Assembly: GCF_019247615.1 (NCBI RefSeq) | Contig: NZ_JAFBAT010000192.1 | Coordinates: 1-64,000, forward strand | Source of the DNA: Mycobacterium sp. | Lineage (GTDB): Bacteria > Actinomycetota > Actinomycetes > Mycobacteriales > Mycobacteriaceae | Reading direction: 5' to 3' | DNA length: 64,000 nt | Part shown: piece after piece, positions 31,079 to 43,482 of the stretch | Numbering within the stretch: position 1 is the stretch's first letter | Layout of the letters: each line of letters starts with the position of its first letter | Notes under the pieces: model-generated | The model's database searches: none | What the model saw: the letters and a program-made list of their open reading frames with translations, nothing else | What the model was told of the DNA's origin: nothing | Position numbers and translations under genes: made by a program

Positions 31079-31099
31079 GTTGAGTCTGTTCCGCTCAAG
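31079..31099 (-). promoter_or_regulatory. HAIR-like HspR box upstream of clpB
   Basis: Minus strand CTTGAGC-GGAACAG-ACTCAAC, matching CTTGAGT-N7-ACTCAAG with two mismatches. Confidence 0.8.
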
Positions 31100-31143
31100 T
31101 CTGCCGGATTCTGCGAGAGCGCGAAAGCCTACAATCGAGGCCC

Positions 31144-32301
31144 GTGAGCCTTGACGACCGGAACGCGCTCGGGGTGCTGCGCGACGCCTTCAAGGCAGAC
31201 GACGATCTCGTGCACCGGTTCTATACCCGCTGGTTCGCACTCGACCCCTCGGTGCGCGATCTGTTTCCCCCCGAAATGGCAGCCCAGCGAGCGGCCTTCG
31301 CGCACGCCCTGCACTGGGTGTATGGGGAACTGGTCGCTCAGCGCGCCGCGGAACCGGTCGCCTTCCTGGCCCAGCTCGGGCGCGACCACCGCAAATACGG
31401 GGTGCTGCCGGGCCACTACGACACGTTGCGCCGCGCCCTTTATGCGACGCTGCGGAACCATCTGGGAAGAGCATGGTCCGATTCCGTCGACGCGGCGGCC
31501 GCTTCCTCACTCAACCTGATCACCGGCGTGATGAGCGGGGCCGCGCAGGCAGACGAGGGACCCGCCTGGTGGGACGGCACAGTGATCGAGCATCTGCGGG
31601 TTTCGCGCGACCTCGCCGTTGTCCGGCTGCAACTGGACCGCCCGATGCACTACCACCCCGGGCAGTACGTCAACGTCCATGTTCCGCAGTGCCCGCGCCG
31701 CTGGCGTTATCTGAGCCCCGCGATTCCGGCCGACCCGAACGGCGGCATCGAGTTCCATGTCCGCATGGTGCCCGGCGGCCTGGTCAGCACCGCCGTCGTC
31801 GACGAAACCCGCCTCGGCGACCGATGGCGCATGTCCGCTCCGCACGGCGGACTGCGGGTCGACCGGTCGGGCGGCGACGTGCTGATGGTCGCGGGTAGCA
31901 CCGGCCTGGCCCCGCTGCGGGCGCTGATCATGGACCTCAGTCGTTACGCTGAGAACCCGCGCGTGCACCTCTTCTTCGGCGCGCGTTACCCCTGCGAGCT
32001 CTATGACCTGCCCACGCTGTGGCAGGTCGCGCAGCACAATCCGTGGCTGTCCGTCTCGCCGGTTTCCGAGTACAGCCGCGACCCGTCGTGGGCGGCCGAC
32101 TATCCGGAGGTCACCCCGCCGCGCGGCCTGCATGTGCGCCAGACCGGCCGGCTCCCCGAGGTGGTGACCACATACGGCGGCTGGGGCGATCGGCAGATCC
32201 TGATCTGCGGCGGGCCGGCCATGGTCCGGGCGACGAAAGCCGCTTTGGTCGCCAAAGGCGCTCCGCTGCAACGTATCCAGCACGATCCGCTATCGAGGTA
32301 G
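31144..32301 (+). CDS. Globin domain fused to FAD/NAD oxidoreductase (flavohemoglobin-like, Rv0385-like)
   Basis: N-terminal globin region (DDDLVHRFYTRWFALDPSVRDLFP) then ferredoxin-reductase domain (VNVHVPQCPRRWRYLSPA; MVAGSTGLAPLRALI). Confidence 0.88.
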   Translation: MSLDDRNALGVLRDAFKADDDLVHRFYTRWFALDPSVRDLFPPEMAAQRAAFAHALHWVYGELVAQRAAEPVAFLAQLGRDHRKYGVLPGHYDTLRRALYATLRNHLGRAWSDSVDAAAASSLNLITGVMSGAAQADEGPAWWDGTVIEHLRVSRDLAVVRLQLDRPMHYHPGQYVNVHVPQCPRRWRYLSPAIPADPNGGIEFHVRMVPGGLVSTAVVDETRLGDRWRMSAPHGGLRVDRSGGDVLMVAGSTGLAPLRALIMDLSRYAENPRVHLFFGARYPCELYDLPTLWQVAQHNPWLSVSPVSEYSRDPSWAADYPEVTPPRGLHVRQTGRLPEVVTTYGGWGDRQILICGGPAMVRATKAALVAKGAPLQRIQHDPLSR

Positions 32302-32304
32302 GCC

Positions 32305-33195
32305 ATGCATATCGTCACACTGACCGACCCGTCCGCACCGGTGGCCGCGCAGTTCGTGCCCGAGGCCGGCATGATCGGCATCTCGCTGACCGACGCCGGC
32401 GTGGAGCTGCTCGGCCAACGGCGCGGCCTGGACGCCTATATCAGCGCCGGCAAGACGATGGGCATCCCGATCCTGTATCCGTGGGCGAATCGATTGGGCG
32501 CCAACACCTATACCGCCGAGCACGTGACGGTCACGCTGACCCCGGGCGAAAACCACGTTCGTCCGGACCCCAACGGCTTGCCCATCCACGGCGTGCTGGC
32601 CGCCTATCCGGGTTGGCGAGTGACCGCGCAATCGGAGAACGAGCTGACCGCCGAGGTGGACTTCGGCGATGACCCGGGATTGCTCGCCAGCTTCCCGTAC
32701 CCGCATGTGCTCACGATCGCCGTGCGCCTGGCCGATCGGACGCTGACGGTTCGGACGACGGTCACCGCGACCGGCGACCGGGCGGTTCCGCTGTGCTTTG
32801 GCTTCCACCCCTACCTGCGCCTACCCGGCGTGGCCCGCGGCGAATGGATCATCGAGACGCCGCCGCTGCGGCATTTGCGCCTCGATGACCGAGGACTGCC
32901 CACCGGGGAAACCAACCCCCAGCCTGCCATCCAGGAGCCGTTGGGAGACAAGGGCTTCGACGACGCCTACGACCAAGTGCCCCACGGCGCGGTGTTCGCC
33001 GTATCCGGCGGCGGGCGCCGGCTGGAGGTGCATTTCGAACACGGCTATCCGGCGGCGCAAATCTTCGCTCCGCCGGCGGAGGACCTGGTCTGCTTCGAGC
33101 CGATGGCCGCACCTACCGACGCGTTGCGCCGCGGCGGCTACCGGACCGCGCGTCCTTGCGAACCGGCGGCGACGCAGTTCTCCATCCGCGTCTAG
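32305..33195 (+). CDS. Aldose 1-epimerase family protein
   Basis: GIPILYPWANRLGANTYT...HGVLAAYPGW...CFGFHPYLRLPG...VCFEPMAAPTDAL. Confidence 0.9.
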   Translation: MHIVTLTDPSAPVAAQFVPEAGMIGISLTDAGVELLGQRRGLDAYISAGKTMGIPILYPWANRLGANTYTAEHVTVTLTPGENHVRPDPNGLPIHGVLAAYPGWRVTAQSENELTAEVDFGDDPGLLASFPYPHVLTIAVRLADRTLTVRTTVTATGDRAVPLCFGFHPYLRLPGVARGEWIIETPPLRHLRLDDRGLPTGETNPQPAIQEPLGDKGFDDAYDQVPHGAVFAVSGGGRRLEVHFEHGYPAAQIFAPPAEDLVCFEPMAAPTDALRRGGYRTARPCEPAATQFSIRV

Positions 33196-33197
33196 CT

Positions 33198-33605
33198 TCA
33201 CCCACGCTCACGGGCGGGCTTGCGCGGCTGCCAAACCACCAGCGCGGTGCTCTTGGGCACCACCGCGACGTCGCGGCGCTGGCTGGCACGCAGCGCCGCC
33301 AACTCCTCCGACATTTCCTTGATCCTCGACTGCAACGCCTCGACCTGATTGGTCAGTTCGATAATCCGTTTGATCCCAGCGAGATTGACGCCCTCGTCCT
33401 GAGAGAGCCGCTGCACCTGACGCAGCAGTTCAACGTCGCGCTGCGAATAGCGGCGGCCGCCACCGGAAGTCCGCCTCGGGCTCACGAGCCCGAGGCGGTC
33501 GTAGGTGCGCAGGGTCTGCGCGTGCATGCCGGCCAGCTCGGCGGCCACGGAGATCAAAAATGTTCGGGATTCCGATTCCCTTTTGCCCCCAGGGTTTCTC
33601 GCCAT
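33198..33605 (-). CDS. hspR: Heat-shock repressor HspR (MerR family)
   Basis: FLISVAAELAGMHAQTLRTYDRLGLVSPRRTSGGGRRYSQRDVELLRQVQRLSQDEGVNLAGIKRIIEL. Confidence 0.95.
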   Translation of the reverse strand: MARNPGGKRESESRTFLISVAAELAGMHAQTLRTYDRLGLVSPRRTSGGGRRYSQRDVELLRQVQRLSQDEGVNLAGIKRIIELTNQVEALQSRIKEMSEELAALRASQRRDVAVVPKSTALVVWQPRKPARERG

Positions 33606-34786
33606 CAGTGATTACCCGCCCATCCCGCTCGTGGGTTGAAACCACTGGACCGTTCGGCCGCGGCGTAGGCCTCGAGCGCCTCCTTGGCGGCGCCCTCCAG
33701 GTTGGGCGGCACCGCCACCTTCACGGTCACGAGCAAGTCTCCGTTGCCGCCGGTGCGCTTGGGCACACCGCGGCCGCGCACCCGCAGGATGCGACCGTCC
33801 GCGGTGCCTTTGGGCACCCGGACACCGACCTTGCCGTCCAGGGTGGGAACGGAAAGCGTTGAGCCCAAAGCCAGTTCGGTGAAGCTGACCGGAACGGTGA
33901 CCGTGAGATCGTCGCCCTCGCGGCCGAAGACCTTGTCCGGCCGCACATGCACCGTCACATAAAGGTCACCCGACGGCGCACCCCGCAACCCGGCCTCGCC
34001 CTGTCCGGGCAGCCGGATCCGCTGTCCGTCCTCGACACCGGGCGGTATACGCACGTTGATGGTGCGCGTCCGTGTGGTCACGCCGGTGCCCTTGCACTCG
34101 TCGCACGGGTGCTCGATGATCGAGCCGCTGCCCCGGCAATCGGTGCACGGTTCGGAGAACCCGAACGCGCCCTGGTTGCGGTTGACCACACCGGAGCCGT
34201 TGCACGTCGGGCAGACCTTCGGGCTGGTGCCCGGGCGTGCCCCGCTGCCATGACAATTCGTGCACGGCGCCGGGCTGGTCAGCCGCAACGGCATGGCCAC
34301 GCCCTTGGCGGCCTCGACGAAGTCCAGCTCGGTCTCGGTCTCCAGGTCGTTACCGCGCCGCGGCCGGCTGGGACGCGGGCTCCCGCCGCGGCCGAACAAG
34401 CCGCCGAATAGGTCGCCGATGTTGGCGCCGCCGGACCGTCCGGCCGCCTCAAACAAGTCGTTGAGGTTGAATTCGGCGCCATCAGAGTTATAGCCGCCCC
34501 CGCCGAAGCCCCCGAAGCCGCCCGTGTCGAACCGGCGGCCGCCACCGAACCCGCCGCCGGCGAACAGCCGGCGGGTCTCGTCGTACTCCTTGCGCTTAGC
34601 CTCATCGGACAACACGCTGTATGCCTCGGAAACCGCTTTGAACCGGTCGGCCCCGGCGGGGTTCTTGTCCGGGTGCAGATCGGATGCCAGCTTGCGGTAG
34701 GCGGTCTTGATCTCTTTGGCGCTGGCGTCAGAGGAGACGCCCAGTTCCTTGTAAAAGTCTTTCTCGACCCATTCACGTTGGGCCAC
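33605..34786 (-). CDS. dnaJ: Chaperone DnaJ
   Basis: J domain ([15 protein letters not shown]), G/F region, four CxxCxGxG zinc motifs; 393 aa. Confidence 0.96.
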   Translation of the reverse strand: MAQREWVEKDFYKELGVSSDASAKEIKTAYRKLASDLHPDKNPAGADRFKAVSEAYSVLSDEAKRKEYDETRRLFAGGGFGGGRRFDTGGFGGFGGGGYNSDGAEFNLNDLFEAAGRSGGANIGDLFGGLFGRGGSPRPSRPRRGNDLETETELDFVEAAKGVAMPLRLTSPAPCTNCHGSGARPGTSPKVCPTCNGSGVVNRNQGAFGFSEPCTDCRGSGSIIEHPCDECKGTGVTTRTRTINVRIPPGVEDGQRIRLPGQGEAGLRGAPSGDLYVTVHVRPDKVFGREGDDLTVTVPVSFTELALGSTLSVPTLDGKVGVRVPKGTADGRILRVRGRGVPKRTGGNGDLLVTVKVAVPPNLEGAAKEALEAYAAAERSSGFNPRAGWAGNH

Positions 34787-34825
34787 GTTGCGTCACCCCC
34801 TCACCTTCTGTCGTTGATTCTGTTC

Positions 34826-35505
34826 CTATTCGCCGCTGGCGTCGGCCTTTTCGTCCGAATCGGATTTCCCCGCACTCTCGGCGCCTTCGGTGCTTTCGGT
34901 GCCATCGGGCTCGACAACCGTCTCACCGGCGCCGGCAACGGTGTCGATGACACCGACCAGCGCATGGCGCAGCACCTGCTCGCCCAGTTTGTAGCCCTGC
35001 CGCATGACCGTGCCGATCACCGGTTTCGAGCCGTCGGCGCCATCACCCTCGTGCTGCACCGCTTCGTGCAGCACCGGGTCGAAGTCCTCGCCCTCGTCGC
35101 CGAACGCCGTCAGGCCGAGCCCGGTCAGCGCGCTCATCAGCTTGTCCGCCACCGACTTCAGCGGTCCCGACTCGAGATCGCCGTGCTTGCGAGCCCGGTC
35201 GAGATCGTCGAGCACGCCCAGCAACTGGCTGATGACGCTTGCCTTGGCCCGATCCGCCGCGGCCTGCTGATCGCGCAGCGCACGCTTGCGGTAGTTGGCG
35301 AAGTCGGCCTGTACGCGTTGCAGATCGGAGAGCAATTCGGCCGCCTTGTTGGCCTCCTCGGGCGACTCACCCGAAAAGTTCCCGGGCGCAGTCCCCCCCG
35401 GCGTCCCTCCCGGTCCAGTGCCGGGAGGGACGTGCCGAACTTCGCCGGTCTCGGGATCGATCCGCCGCTTGTCGGTGACCGTCACGTGTTCCGGATTGCT
35501 TTCGG

Positions 35506-35509
<4 letters not shown>
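34826..35509 (-). CDS. grpE: Nucleotide exchange factor GrpE
   Basis: [20 protein letters not shown]...[24 protein letters not shown]; 4-bp overlap with dnaK. Confidence 0.95.
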
Positions 35510-37386
<1,877 letters not shown>

Positions 37387-37427
37387 AGTGATTCCTCCTG
37401 AGTTGTAGAGCTTCTGCTGTGCACTAT

Positions 37428-37448
37428 GCTGAGTGAACCCCGCTCAAG
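37428..37448 (-). promoter_or_regulatory. Proximal HAIR-like HspR box upstream of dnaK
   Basis: Minus strand CTTGAGC-GGGGTTC-ACTCAGC. Confidence 0.65.
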
Positions 37449-37483
37449 CCTGCGCCCCCGGGCGCACGGGTGTCAACCCTCGA

Positions 37484-37504
37484 CTTGAGTCGGATCCACT
37501 CAAC
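37484..37504. promoter_or_regulatory. Distal HAIR HspR box upstream of dnaK
   Basis: CTTGAGT-CGGATCC-ACTCAAC, one mismatch to the CTTGAGT-N7-ACTCAAG consensus. Confidence 0.85.
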
Positions 37505-37735
37505 TTGTTGACCATGGTAACGGCCATCGCCGCCGTCTTGTTCCCGGGGGTTCACATGAGCACTTCGGTCGCCCCCCGGCAGTGGGGTGCGCGCGCCCAG
37601 CGCACCCATCGTTTCAGTGGTGTTGGGCAAACTGCCAATGCCCGACTGCGTCCGGTGATATAGCCTACTGCCAGTCCGTTCCCGGGTGCGCCGCGTCGCG
37701 CGGCAATACCTGAACCGACGGCGATAGGAGCCCGA

Positions 37736-39190
37736 TTGACGACCCCGGAGCCGCCCCGGCCATCGACGTTCGCGCGCGAAGAAACGGGATATCACAAGAC
37801 CCTCAAGAACCGTCAGATTCAGATGATCGCGCTCGGTGGCGCCATCGGAACCGGTCTTTTCCTCGGCGCCGGCGGACGGCTCGCATCGGCGGGCCCGGGG
37901 TTGTTCCTCGTTTACGGCGTCTGCGGCATCTTCGTCTTCCTCATCCTGCGCGCGCTCGGCGAGCTGGTGCTGCACCGCCCGTCGACGGGATCGTTCGTGT
38001 CCTACTCTCGCGAATTCTTCGGCGAGAAGCTGGCTTTCGTTGCCGGCTGGATGTATGTCCTCAACTGGTCGATGACGGGGATCGTGGACACCACCGCGAT
38101 CGCGCACTACTGCCACTACTGGAAGGCATTCCACGTCGTCCCGCAGTGGACCATCGCGTTGATCGCGCTGCTGGTGGTGCTGTCGATGAACCTGATCTCG
38201 GTGAAGGCCTTCGGTGAGCTGGAGTTCTGGGCCTCGTTGATCAAGGTGCTGGCACTGGTGACCTTTCTCGTTGTCGGCACGGTTTTTCTGGTCGGGCGCA
38301 TCAAGATCGACGGTCATGACACCGGGACCGGCTTATGGAACACCCATGGCGGGCTGGTACCCACCGGGCTGCTGCCCCTGGTGCTCGTCACCTCGGGAGT
38401 GGTGTTTGCCTACGCCGCCATCGAATTGGTCGGCATCGCGGCCGGGGAAACGGCAAACCCGGAGAAGGTCATGCCGCGGGCAATCAACTCGGTGGTGTTC
38501 CGCATCGCGGTCTTCTACATCGGGTCCACCGTCCTGTTGGGCCTGTTGCTGCCCTACACCGCCTACAAGGCCAACGTCAGCCCGTTCGTGACGTTCTTCT
38601 CCAAGGCCGGTGTCAGCGGGGCGGGCAGCGTGATGAACGTGGTGGTGCTGACCGCCGCGCTGTCGAGTCTGAACGCGGGGCTGTATTCCACGGGCCGCAT
38701 CCTGCGGTCGATGGCCATCAACGGCAGCGGCCCCAAGTTCACCGCGCCGATGTCGAAGCGGGGCGTGCCTTACCGCGGCATCCTGCTCACGAGCGGCGTG
38801 GGCTTGCTGGGCATCGTGCTCAACGCCGTCAAACCGAGCCAGGCGTTCGAGATCGTGCTGCACATCGCGGCGGTGGGCATCGTGTTCGCCTGGGGGACGA
38901 TTGTGGCGAGCCAGCTGCAGTTCTACCGGTGGGCGAAGGCTGGGCGGGTCGAGCGGCCGCGTTTCCGGATGCCGCTGTCGCCGTACAGCGGCTACCTCAC
39001 GCTGGCTTTCCTGGTCGGCGTGGTGGTCCTGATGTTCTTCGACAAGGTGCAGGGCCCGTACCTGCTCGGCGCGACCGTCATCGGCGTGCCCGCGCTCGTC
39101 GGGGGCTGGTTCCTGGTCCGCAATCGGGTGCGGGATGTTCGCGACGCCGCGGCGGCGGTCCCCACGACGGACCCGCCGCTCGCTGTCTAG
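37736..39190 (+). CDS. Amino acid permease, APC superfamily (AnsP/GabP type)
   Basis: [42 protein letters not shown]; 484 aa; TTG start. Confidence 0.9.
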   Translation: MTTPEPPRPSTFAREETGYHKTLKNRQIQMIALGGAIGTGLFLGAGGRLASAGPGLFLVYGVCGIFVFLILRALGELVLHRPSTGSFVSYSREFFGEKLAFVAGWMYVLNWSMTGIVDTTAIAHYCHYWKAFHVVPQWTIALIALLVVLSMNLISVKAFGELEFWASLIKVLALVTFLVVGTVFLVGRIKIDGHDTGTGLWNTHGGLVPTGLLPLVLVTSGVVFAYAAIELVGIAAGETANPEKVMPRAINSVVFRIAVFYIGSTVLLGLLLPYTAYKANVSPFVTFFSKAGVSGAGSVMNVVVLTAALSSLNAGLYSTGRILRSMAINGSGPKFTAPMSKRGVPYRGILLTSGVGLLGIVLNAVKPSQAFEIVLHIAAVGIVFAWGTIVASQLQFYRWAKAGRVERPRFRMPLSPYSGYLTLAFLVGVVVLMFFDKVQGPYLLGATVIGVPALVGGWFLVRNRVRDVRDAAAAVPTTDPPLAV

Positions 39191-39750
39191 CGAGAGTCGA
39201 TGTCACGTCCGTCGGCAAGATCGCTACAGTCAACGACCTCAACGTCCCGCCGGCCCCCCAGGTAGGCCCCCGCGCCGGCATCCCCGGACAGCTCGGCCAG
39301 CACGTCCGGCCAGTGCCGGCGCGCGATCACGACGGGATGCCCGGGGCGGTCGCCGAAATACGCCCGGGCCAACCCGCCGCGTGATGCCATGGCCCGGTCC
39401 ACGACCCGCGTCACCACCGGGGGACCGACGTCCGGAGTGTCGATGACGTGTAGCACGGCGTAGTCGGCCTGCATTGCGTCGGCCTGGGTCAGGCCCGCGC
39501 GGACCGAGGCGCTCAATCCCACCTGCCAGTCGGGCGCGACGACCGCGGTCACGCCGGGCGGGGCCGGCACGGCGGCGGCGCCCAAGACCAGGACGACTTC
39601 CTCGCAGCCACCGCCCCGCAGCGCGTCGAGCGCAGTCGCCAGCCAGCCATGGACCAGCACCTTCGGCTTGCCGTAGCGCCGTCCGGCCCCCGCGGCGAGC
39701 AGCACGCCGACGGTGTGTGGCGTCTTGCCCCTCGACTGCGATAACGGCAC
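39187..39750 (-). CDS. MobA/MocA-like molybdenum-cofactor nucleotidyltransferase
   Basis: [19 protein letters not shown]...[19 protein letters not shown]; next to a Mo-hydroxylase operon. Confidence 0.82.
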   Translation of the reverse strand: MPLSQSRGKTPHTVGVLLAAGAGRRYGKPKVLVHGWLATALDALRGGGCEEVVLVLGAAAVPAPPGVTAVVAPDWQVGLSASVRAGLTQADAMQADYAVLHVIDTPDVGPPVVTRVVDRAMASRGGLARAYFGDRPGHPVVIARRHWPDVLAELSGDAGAGAYLGGRRDVEVVDCSDLADGRDIDSR

Positions 39751-39755
39751 TCTCC

Positions 39756-39761
39756 TATAAT
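39756..39761 (+). promoter_or_regulatory. Candidate -10 box (TATAAT) for the Mo-hydroxylase operon
   Basis: Exact TATAAT 41 bp upstream of ATG 39802, in the very short divergent intergenic space. Confidence 0.45.
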
Positions 39762-39801
39762 GCCATTGGGCTTCTCATTTGACGACAATGGATGGAGCGC
39801 G

Positions 39802-42123
39802 ATGGCTCACGACGCCCCGGCGCCGCGGTACGCCGGAACGCGCGTTCAACGGGTGGAGGACGGCCGGCTGCTGACCGGCCGCGGGAGCTTCGTCGACGAC
39901 ATCTCCCGCCCGGGCATGCTGCACGCCTGCTTCGTCCGCAGCCCGTTCGCGCGCGCAGCGATCAACGGCATTGATGCCTCGGCGGCGCTGGCGCTGCCGG
40001 GAGTGCGCGCGGTGTTCACCGCGGCCGACCTCAACCCCGACGCCTGCGAGGCGTGGCACGCCGTGGCCGGCAAGGACGTTCCGGACACCCCGCGGCCGCC
40101 GCTGGCCGACGGCGAGGTCAAGTTCGTCGGCGACCCGGTCGCCCTGATCGTCGCCGAGAACCGCTACATCGCCGAGGACGCCGTGGAACTGGTCGACGTC
40201 GACTACGAGCCGCTGCCGGCAATCGTCGACTTCACCCGGGCGCAGTCCTCGGATGTGCTGGTGCACGAGAGCTACGCGAACAACGTCGCGGGCGGACTGG
40301 CCGGAGCCCCGCCGGACGAGGAGGTATTCGCATCGGCGGCGTGCGTGGTGAAAGAGCGCATCTACCAACAGATTTACGCGCCGGTGCCGATCGAGACGCG
40401 CGGACTGATCGTCGAGTGGGCGCCGGCCTCCGAAGAGCTCACCATGTGGGCGTCCACCCAGACCCCGCACGAATTGCGGGCCTTCTGTGCGCGCCTGTTG
40501 GGCATTGCGGCGCAACGCGTTCGGGTGATCGCGCGCGACACGGGCGGCGGCTTCGGCCAGAAGGTGGTGCCGATGCGCGAGGACATGTGCATCATGCTGG
40601 CCGCCCGCAAGGTGCCCGCGGCGCTCAAGTGGATCGAAGACCGGCGCGAGAACCTCATGTCGGCCGGGCAGGCGCGTCATGTCACGGGCACCGCGCGGAT
40701 GGCGTTCGACGACGAGGGCAACATCGCAGCGGCCGACATCGACTTCCTGCAGGACGTGGGCGCATATCCGACGCCCTACCCCGTGCTGACCACGGCCGCG
40801 ATCGGCATGTTCTTCCCGGGGCCCTACCGCGTGCCGAAGGCCAGCTTCAAATATCAGACGGTCTTCTCCAACACCAGCGGTCTGGCCGCCTACCGGGGCC
40901 CGTGGCAGTTCGAGTCGCTGGCGCGCGAAATCCTCCTCGATGTCGCCGCACGCACAATGAACATCGATCCGGTCGAGCTCCGCCGCCGCAACCTGCTGCG
41001 CCGCGACGAGATGCCCTACCTCAACCCCAACGGCATGCCGTATGACCACGTCGCCCCGATCGAGACATTCGAGCAAGCGGTGAAAGTCCTTGACCACGAG
41101 GGTTTTCGCAAGGAGCAGGCCGATGCGCTGGGCCAGGGCCGCTACCTGGGTGTCGGCTTCTCGGCCTACATCGAGCCGACGGGCGCGGCGACCGGCCACC
41201 TGGCCACCGAAGGCGCGACCATCCGGATCGAGCCGACGGGCACGATCAACGTCTACGTCAACGGCGGTTCGAGCGGAAACAGCTTGGAAACCACCGTGAT
41301 TCAGCTGGCCGCCGACGCCCTGGGCGCCGATATCGACGACGTGGCCACCATCCAGGGCGACACCGCGATCACGCCCTACGGCGCCGGGACACAGGGCAGC
41401 CGCAGCGGGCCGATGACCGCAGGAGCCGTCGACGAGGCGGCAAGAATCCTTCGCCAGAAAATCGTCGCGCTTGCGGCGCATCGCCTCAAGGTGGCCGAAT
41501 CCGAGGTGGAGCTGGCGCATTCGACGGCGTTGGTGCGCGGCGACGCGTCGAAGCGGGTGACCTTCGGCGAGCTCGCCTACCTCGCGTACTACCAGCCTCA
41601 GATGCTGCCCCCGGGAATGTCGCCCGAGCTCGAGGCAACCGCCCGCTACGTCGCCAAGGCGCCCATCCTGTGGTCCAACGCAACCCATGTCTGCACCTGT
41701 GAAGTCGACCCGGCGACGGGCAAAGTCACCCTGCTGCGCTACATCGTCAGCGAGGACGTCGGGCCCATGATCAACCCGGCGATCGTCGAGGGCCAGATCG
41801 CCGGCGGCACCGTCCAGGGCATCGGCGGCGCGTTGCTGGAGAACCTCGCCTACGACGAGGACGGCAACCCCCTGGCCACCACGTTCGTCGACTATCTGCT
41901 GCCGACCACCACCGAGGTCCCGCCGATCGAGTTCGGCCACGTCGAGATCCCCGGTCCCGGCCCCGGCGGGTACAAGGGCGCGGGCGAGGGCGGAGCGATC
42001 GGCTCGGTGCCCGCGGTGATCAACGCGATCAACGACGCGCTGGCGCCGCTGGGCGTGACGATCACCCGGCTCCCGGCCACCCCGGCGGCGATCGCGTCGC
42101 TGCTCGCGGAGGCCGACCGGTGA
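39802..42123 (+). CDS. CoxL-like molybdopterin-binding large subunit (AYRGPW loop, not form I)
   Basis: RYAGTRVQRVEDGRLLTGRGSFVDDISRPGMLHACFVRSPFARA; loop AYRGPWQFE at 40888-40914. Confidence 0.9.
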   Translation: MAHDAPAPRYAGTRVQRVEDGRLLTGRGSFVDDISRPGMLHACFVRSPFARAAINGIDASAALALPGVRAVFTAADLNPDACEAWHAVAGKDVPDTPRPPLADGEVKFVGDPVALIVAENRYIAEDAVELVDVDYEPLPAIVDFTRAQSSDVLVHESYANNVAGGLAGAPPDEEVFASAACVVKERIYQQIYAPVPIETRGLIVEWAPASEELTMWASTQTPHELRAFCARLLGIAAQRVRVIARDTGGGFGQKVVPMREDMCIMLAARKVPAALKWIEDRRENLMSAGQARHVTGTARMAFDDEGNIAAADIDFLQDVGAYPTPYPVLTTAAIGMFFPGPYRVPKASFKYQTVFSNTSGLAAYRGPWQFESLAREILLDVAARTMNIDPVELRRRNLLRRDEMPYLNPNGMPYDHVAPIETFEQAVKVLDHEGFRKEQADALGQGRYLGVGFSAYIEPTGAATGHLATEGATIRIEPTGTINVYVNGGSSGNSLETTVIQLAADALGADIDDVATIQGDTAITPYGAGTQGSRSGPMTAGAVDEAARILRQKIVALAAHRLKVAESEVELAHSTALVRGDASKRVTFGELAYLAYYQPQMLPPGMSPELEATARYVAKAPILWSNATHVCTCEVDPATGKVTLLRYIVSEDVGPMINPAIVEGQIAGGTVQGIGGALLENLAYDEDGNPLATTFVDYLLPTTTEVPPIEFGHVEIPGPGPGGYKGAGEGGAIGSVPAVINAINDALAPLGVTITRLPATPAAIASLLAEADR

Positions 42124-43007
42124 AGCCCGCCGCATTCGACTACCACCGCCCCGACACGGTCGAGGACGCCGTTGGCCTGCTGGCGGAACTGGGCGATGAC
42201 GCGAAGATCCTGGCCGGCGGGCAGAGCCTGGTGCCGATGCTGTCCATGCGGCTGGCCTACTTCGACCATCTGGTCGATATCTCCCGACTGAGCGAGCTGC
42301 AGGGCATCGAGCGTCGGGGCGATGAGCTGTGGATCGGCGCCGGAACCACCGAGGCCAGGGTGGGCTCCGATGACCAAGTGCGGCAAGCGGTTCCGTTGCT
42401 GACGCGGGTGACGCCGTTCGTCGGACACTTCCAGATCCGCAACCGCGGCACCGTCGGGGGGTCGATCGCGCACGCCGACGCCGCGGGCGAATACCCGGCC
42501 GTCGCGCTGACGCTGGGCGCGGTGATGGAGGTGATGTCGCCGCGGGGGCGGCGGGAGATCGCCGCGGCCGACTTCTTCGCCGGGTTGTGGGAGACGACGA
42601 TGGAATCCGATGAGGTGTTGACCGGGGTCCGATTCCCGGTGTGGAACGGCAGATCCGGCTTTTCGATCCACGAATTCTCGCGCAGGCACGGCGATTTCGC
42701 GATCGCCGGGGCGCTGGTCGCCGTCCAGCTCGACGCCGCTGACCGGGTGTCCCGCTGCGCCATCGGCCTGCTGGGCCTGGGGGCCACGCCAAAGCGCGCT
42801 ACGGCGGCCGAGGCTGCGCTCGTCGGCAAGCCGATCGGCGAGCTGACCCCCGACGAGATCGGCCGCCTCGCGATGACCGGGCTCGACGACGTTCCGACCG
42901 ACCTGCAGGGGTCGGCCTCGTATCGCACCAGGGTCGGCGCCGCGATGGCCGAGCGCGCCTGGAACGAGGCCACCACCGAGGCCATCCTGGGGCCGCGCAA
43001 TGCATGA
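42120..43007 (+). CDS. CoxM-like FAD-binding medium subunit
   Basis: MKPAAFDYHRPDTVEDAVGLLAELGDDAKILAGGQSLVPMLSMRL...IRNRGTVGGSIAHADAAGEYP. Confidence 0.92.
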   Translation: MKPAAFDYHRPDTVEDAVGLLAELGDDAKILAGGQSLVPMLSMRLAYFDHLVDISRLSELQGIERRGDELWIGAGTTEARVGSDDQVRQAVPLLTRVTPFVGHFQIRNRGTVGGSIAHADAAGEYPAVALTLGAVMEVMSPRGRREIAAADFFAGLWETTMESDEVLTGVRFPVWNGRSGFSIHEFSRRHGDFAIAGALVAVQLDAADRVSRCAIGLLGLGATPKRATAAEAALVGKPIGELTPDEIGRLAMTGLDDVPTDLQGSASYRTRVGAAMAERAWNEATTEAILGPRNA

Positions 43008-43482
43008 ACAACCCGTCCAGTTGTCGGTCAACGGCAATCCCGTCGCGGCAGGCGTCGAGCCGCGCATGACCCTGGCCGATTTTTTGCGGGAACGGTGCGG
43101 GCTCACCGGCACCCACCTCGGCTGCGAGCATGGGGCGTGCGGTGCGTGCACGGTGTTGGTGGCCGGCGAGGCCGTGCGGTCGTGCCTGATGTTCGCGGTC
43201 CAGGCAGATGACATGGAGGTGACAACAGTCGAGGGCATCGCGTCGCCGGATGGCACGCTGTCGCCGGTACAGGCGGCGTTGCGGGAATGCCACGGACTGC
43301 AATGCGGCTTTTGCACTCCCGGCTTCGTCACGTCGCTCACCGCACTGCTGCGCGACAACCCGGACCCCACCGACGACGAGATACGGCAGGGCTTGTCGGG
43401 AAACTTCTGCCGGTGCACCGGCTACCAGGGCATCATCGCGGCCGCCCGTCGAGCCGCCGAATTGATGCGCGCAACGCATTGA
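43000..43482 (+). CDS. CoxS-like [2Fe-2S] small subunit
   Basis: HLGCEHGACGACTVLVAGEAVRSC...GLQCGFCTPGFVTSLTALL...GNFCRCTGYQGII. Confidence 0.94.
   Translation: MHEQPVQLSVNGNPVAAGVEPRMTLADFLRERCGLTGTHLGCEHGACGACTVLVAGEAVRSCLMFAVQADDMEVTTVEGIASPDGTLSPVQAALRECHGLQCGFCTPGFVTSLTALLRDNPDPTDDEIRQGLSGNFCRCTGYQGIIAAARRAAELMRATH

Noticed and set aside
39775-42792. 1005-aa minus-strand ORF opposite the CoxL-like gene
   Set aside because: Arg/His-rich shadow ORF created by GC3 bias on the antisense strand; the sense protein is clearly real
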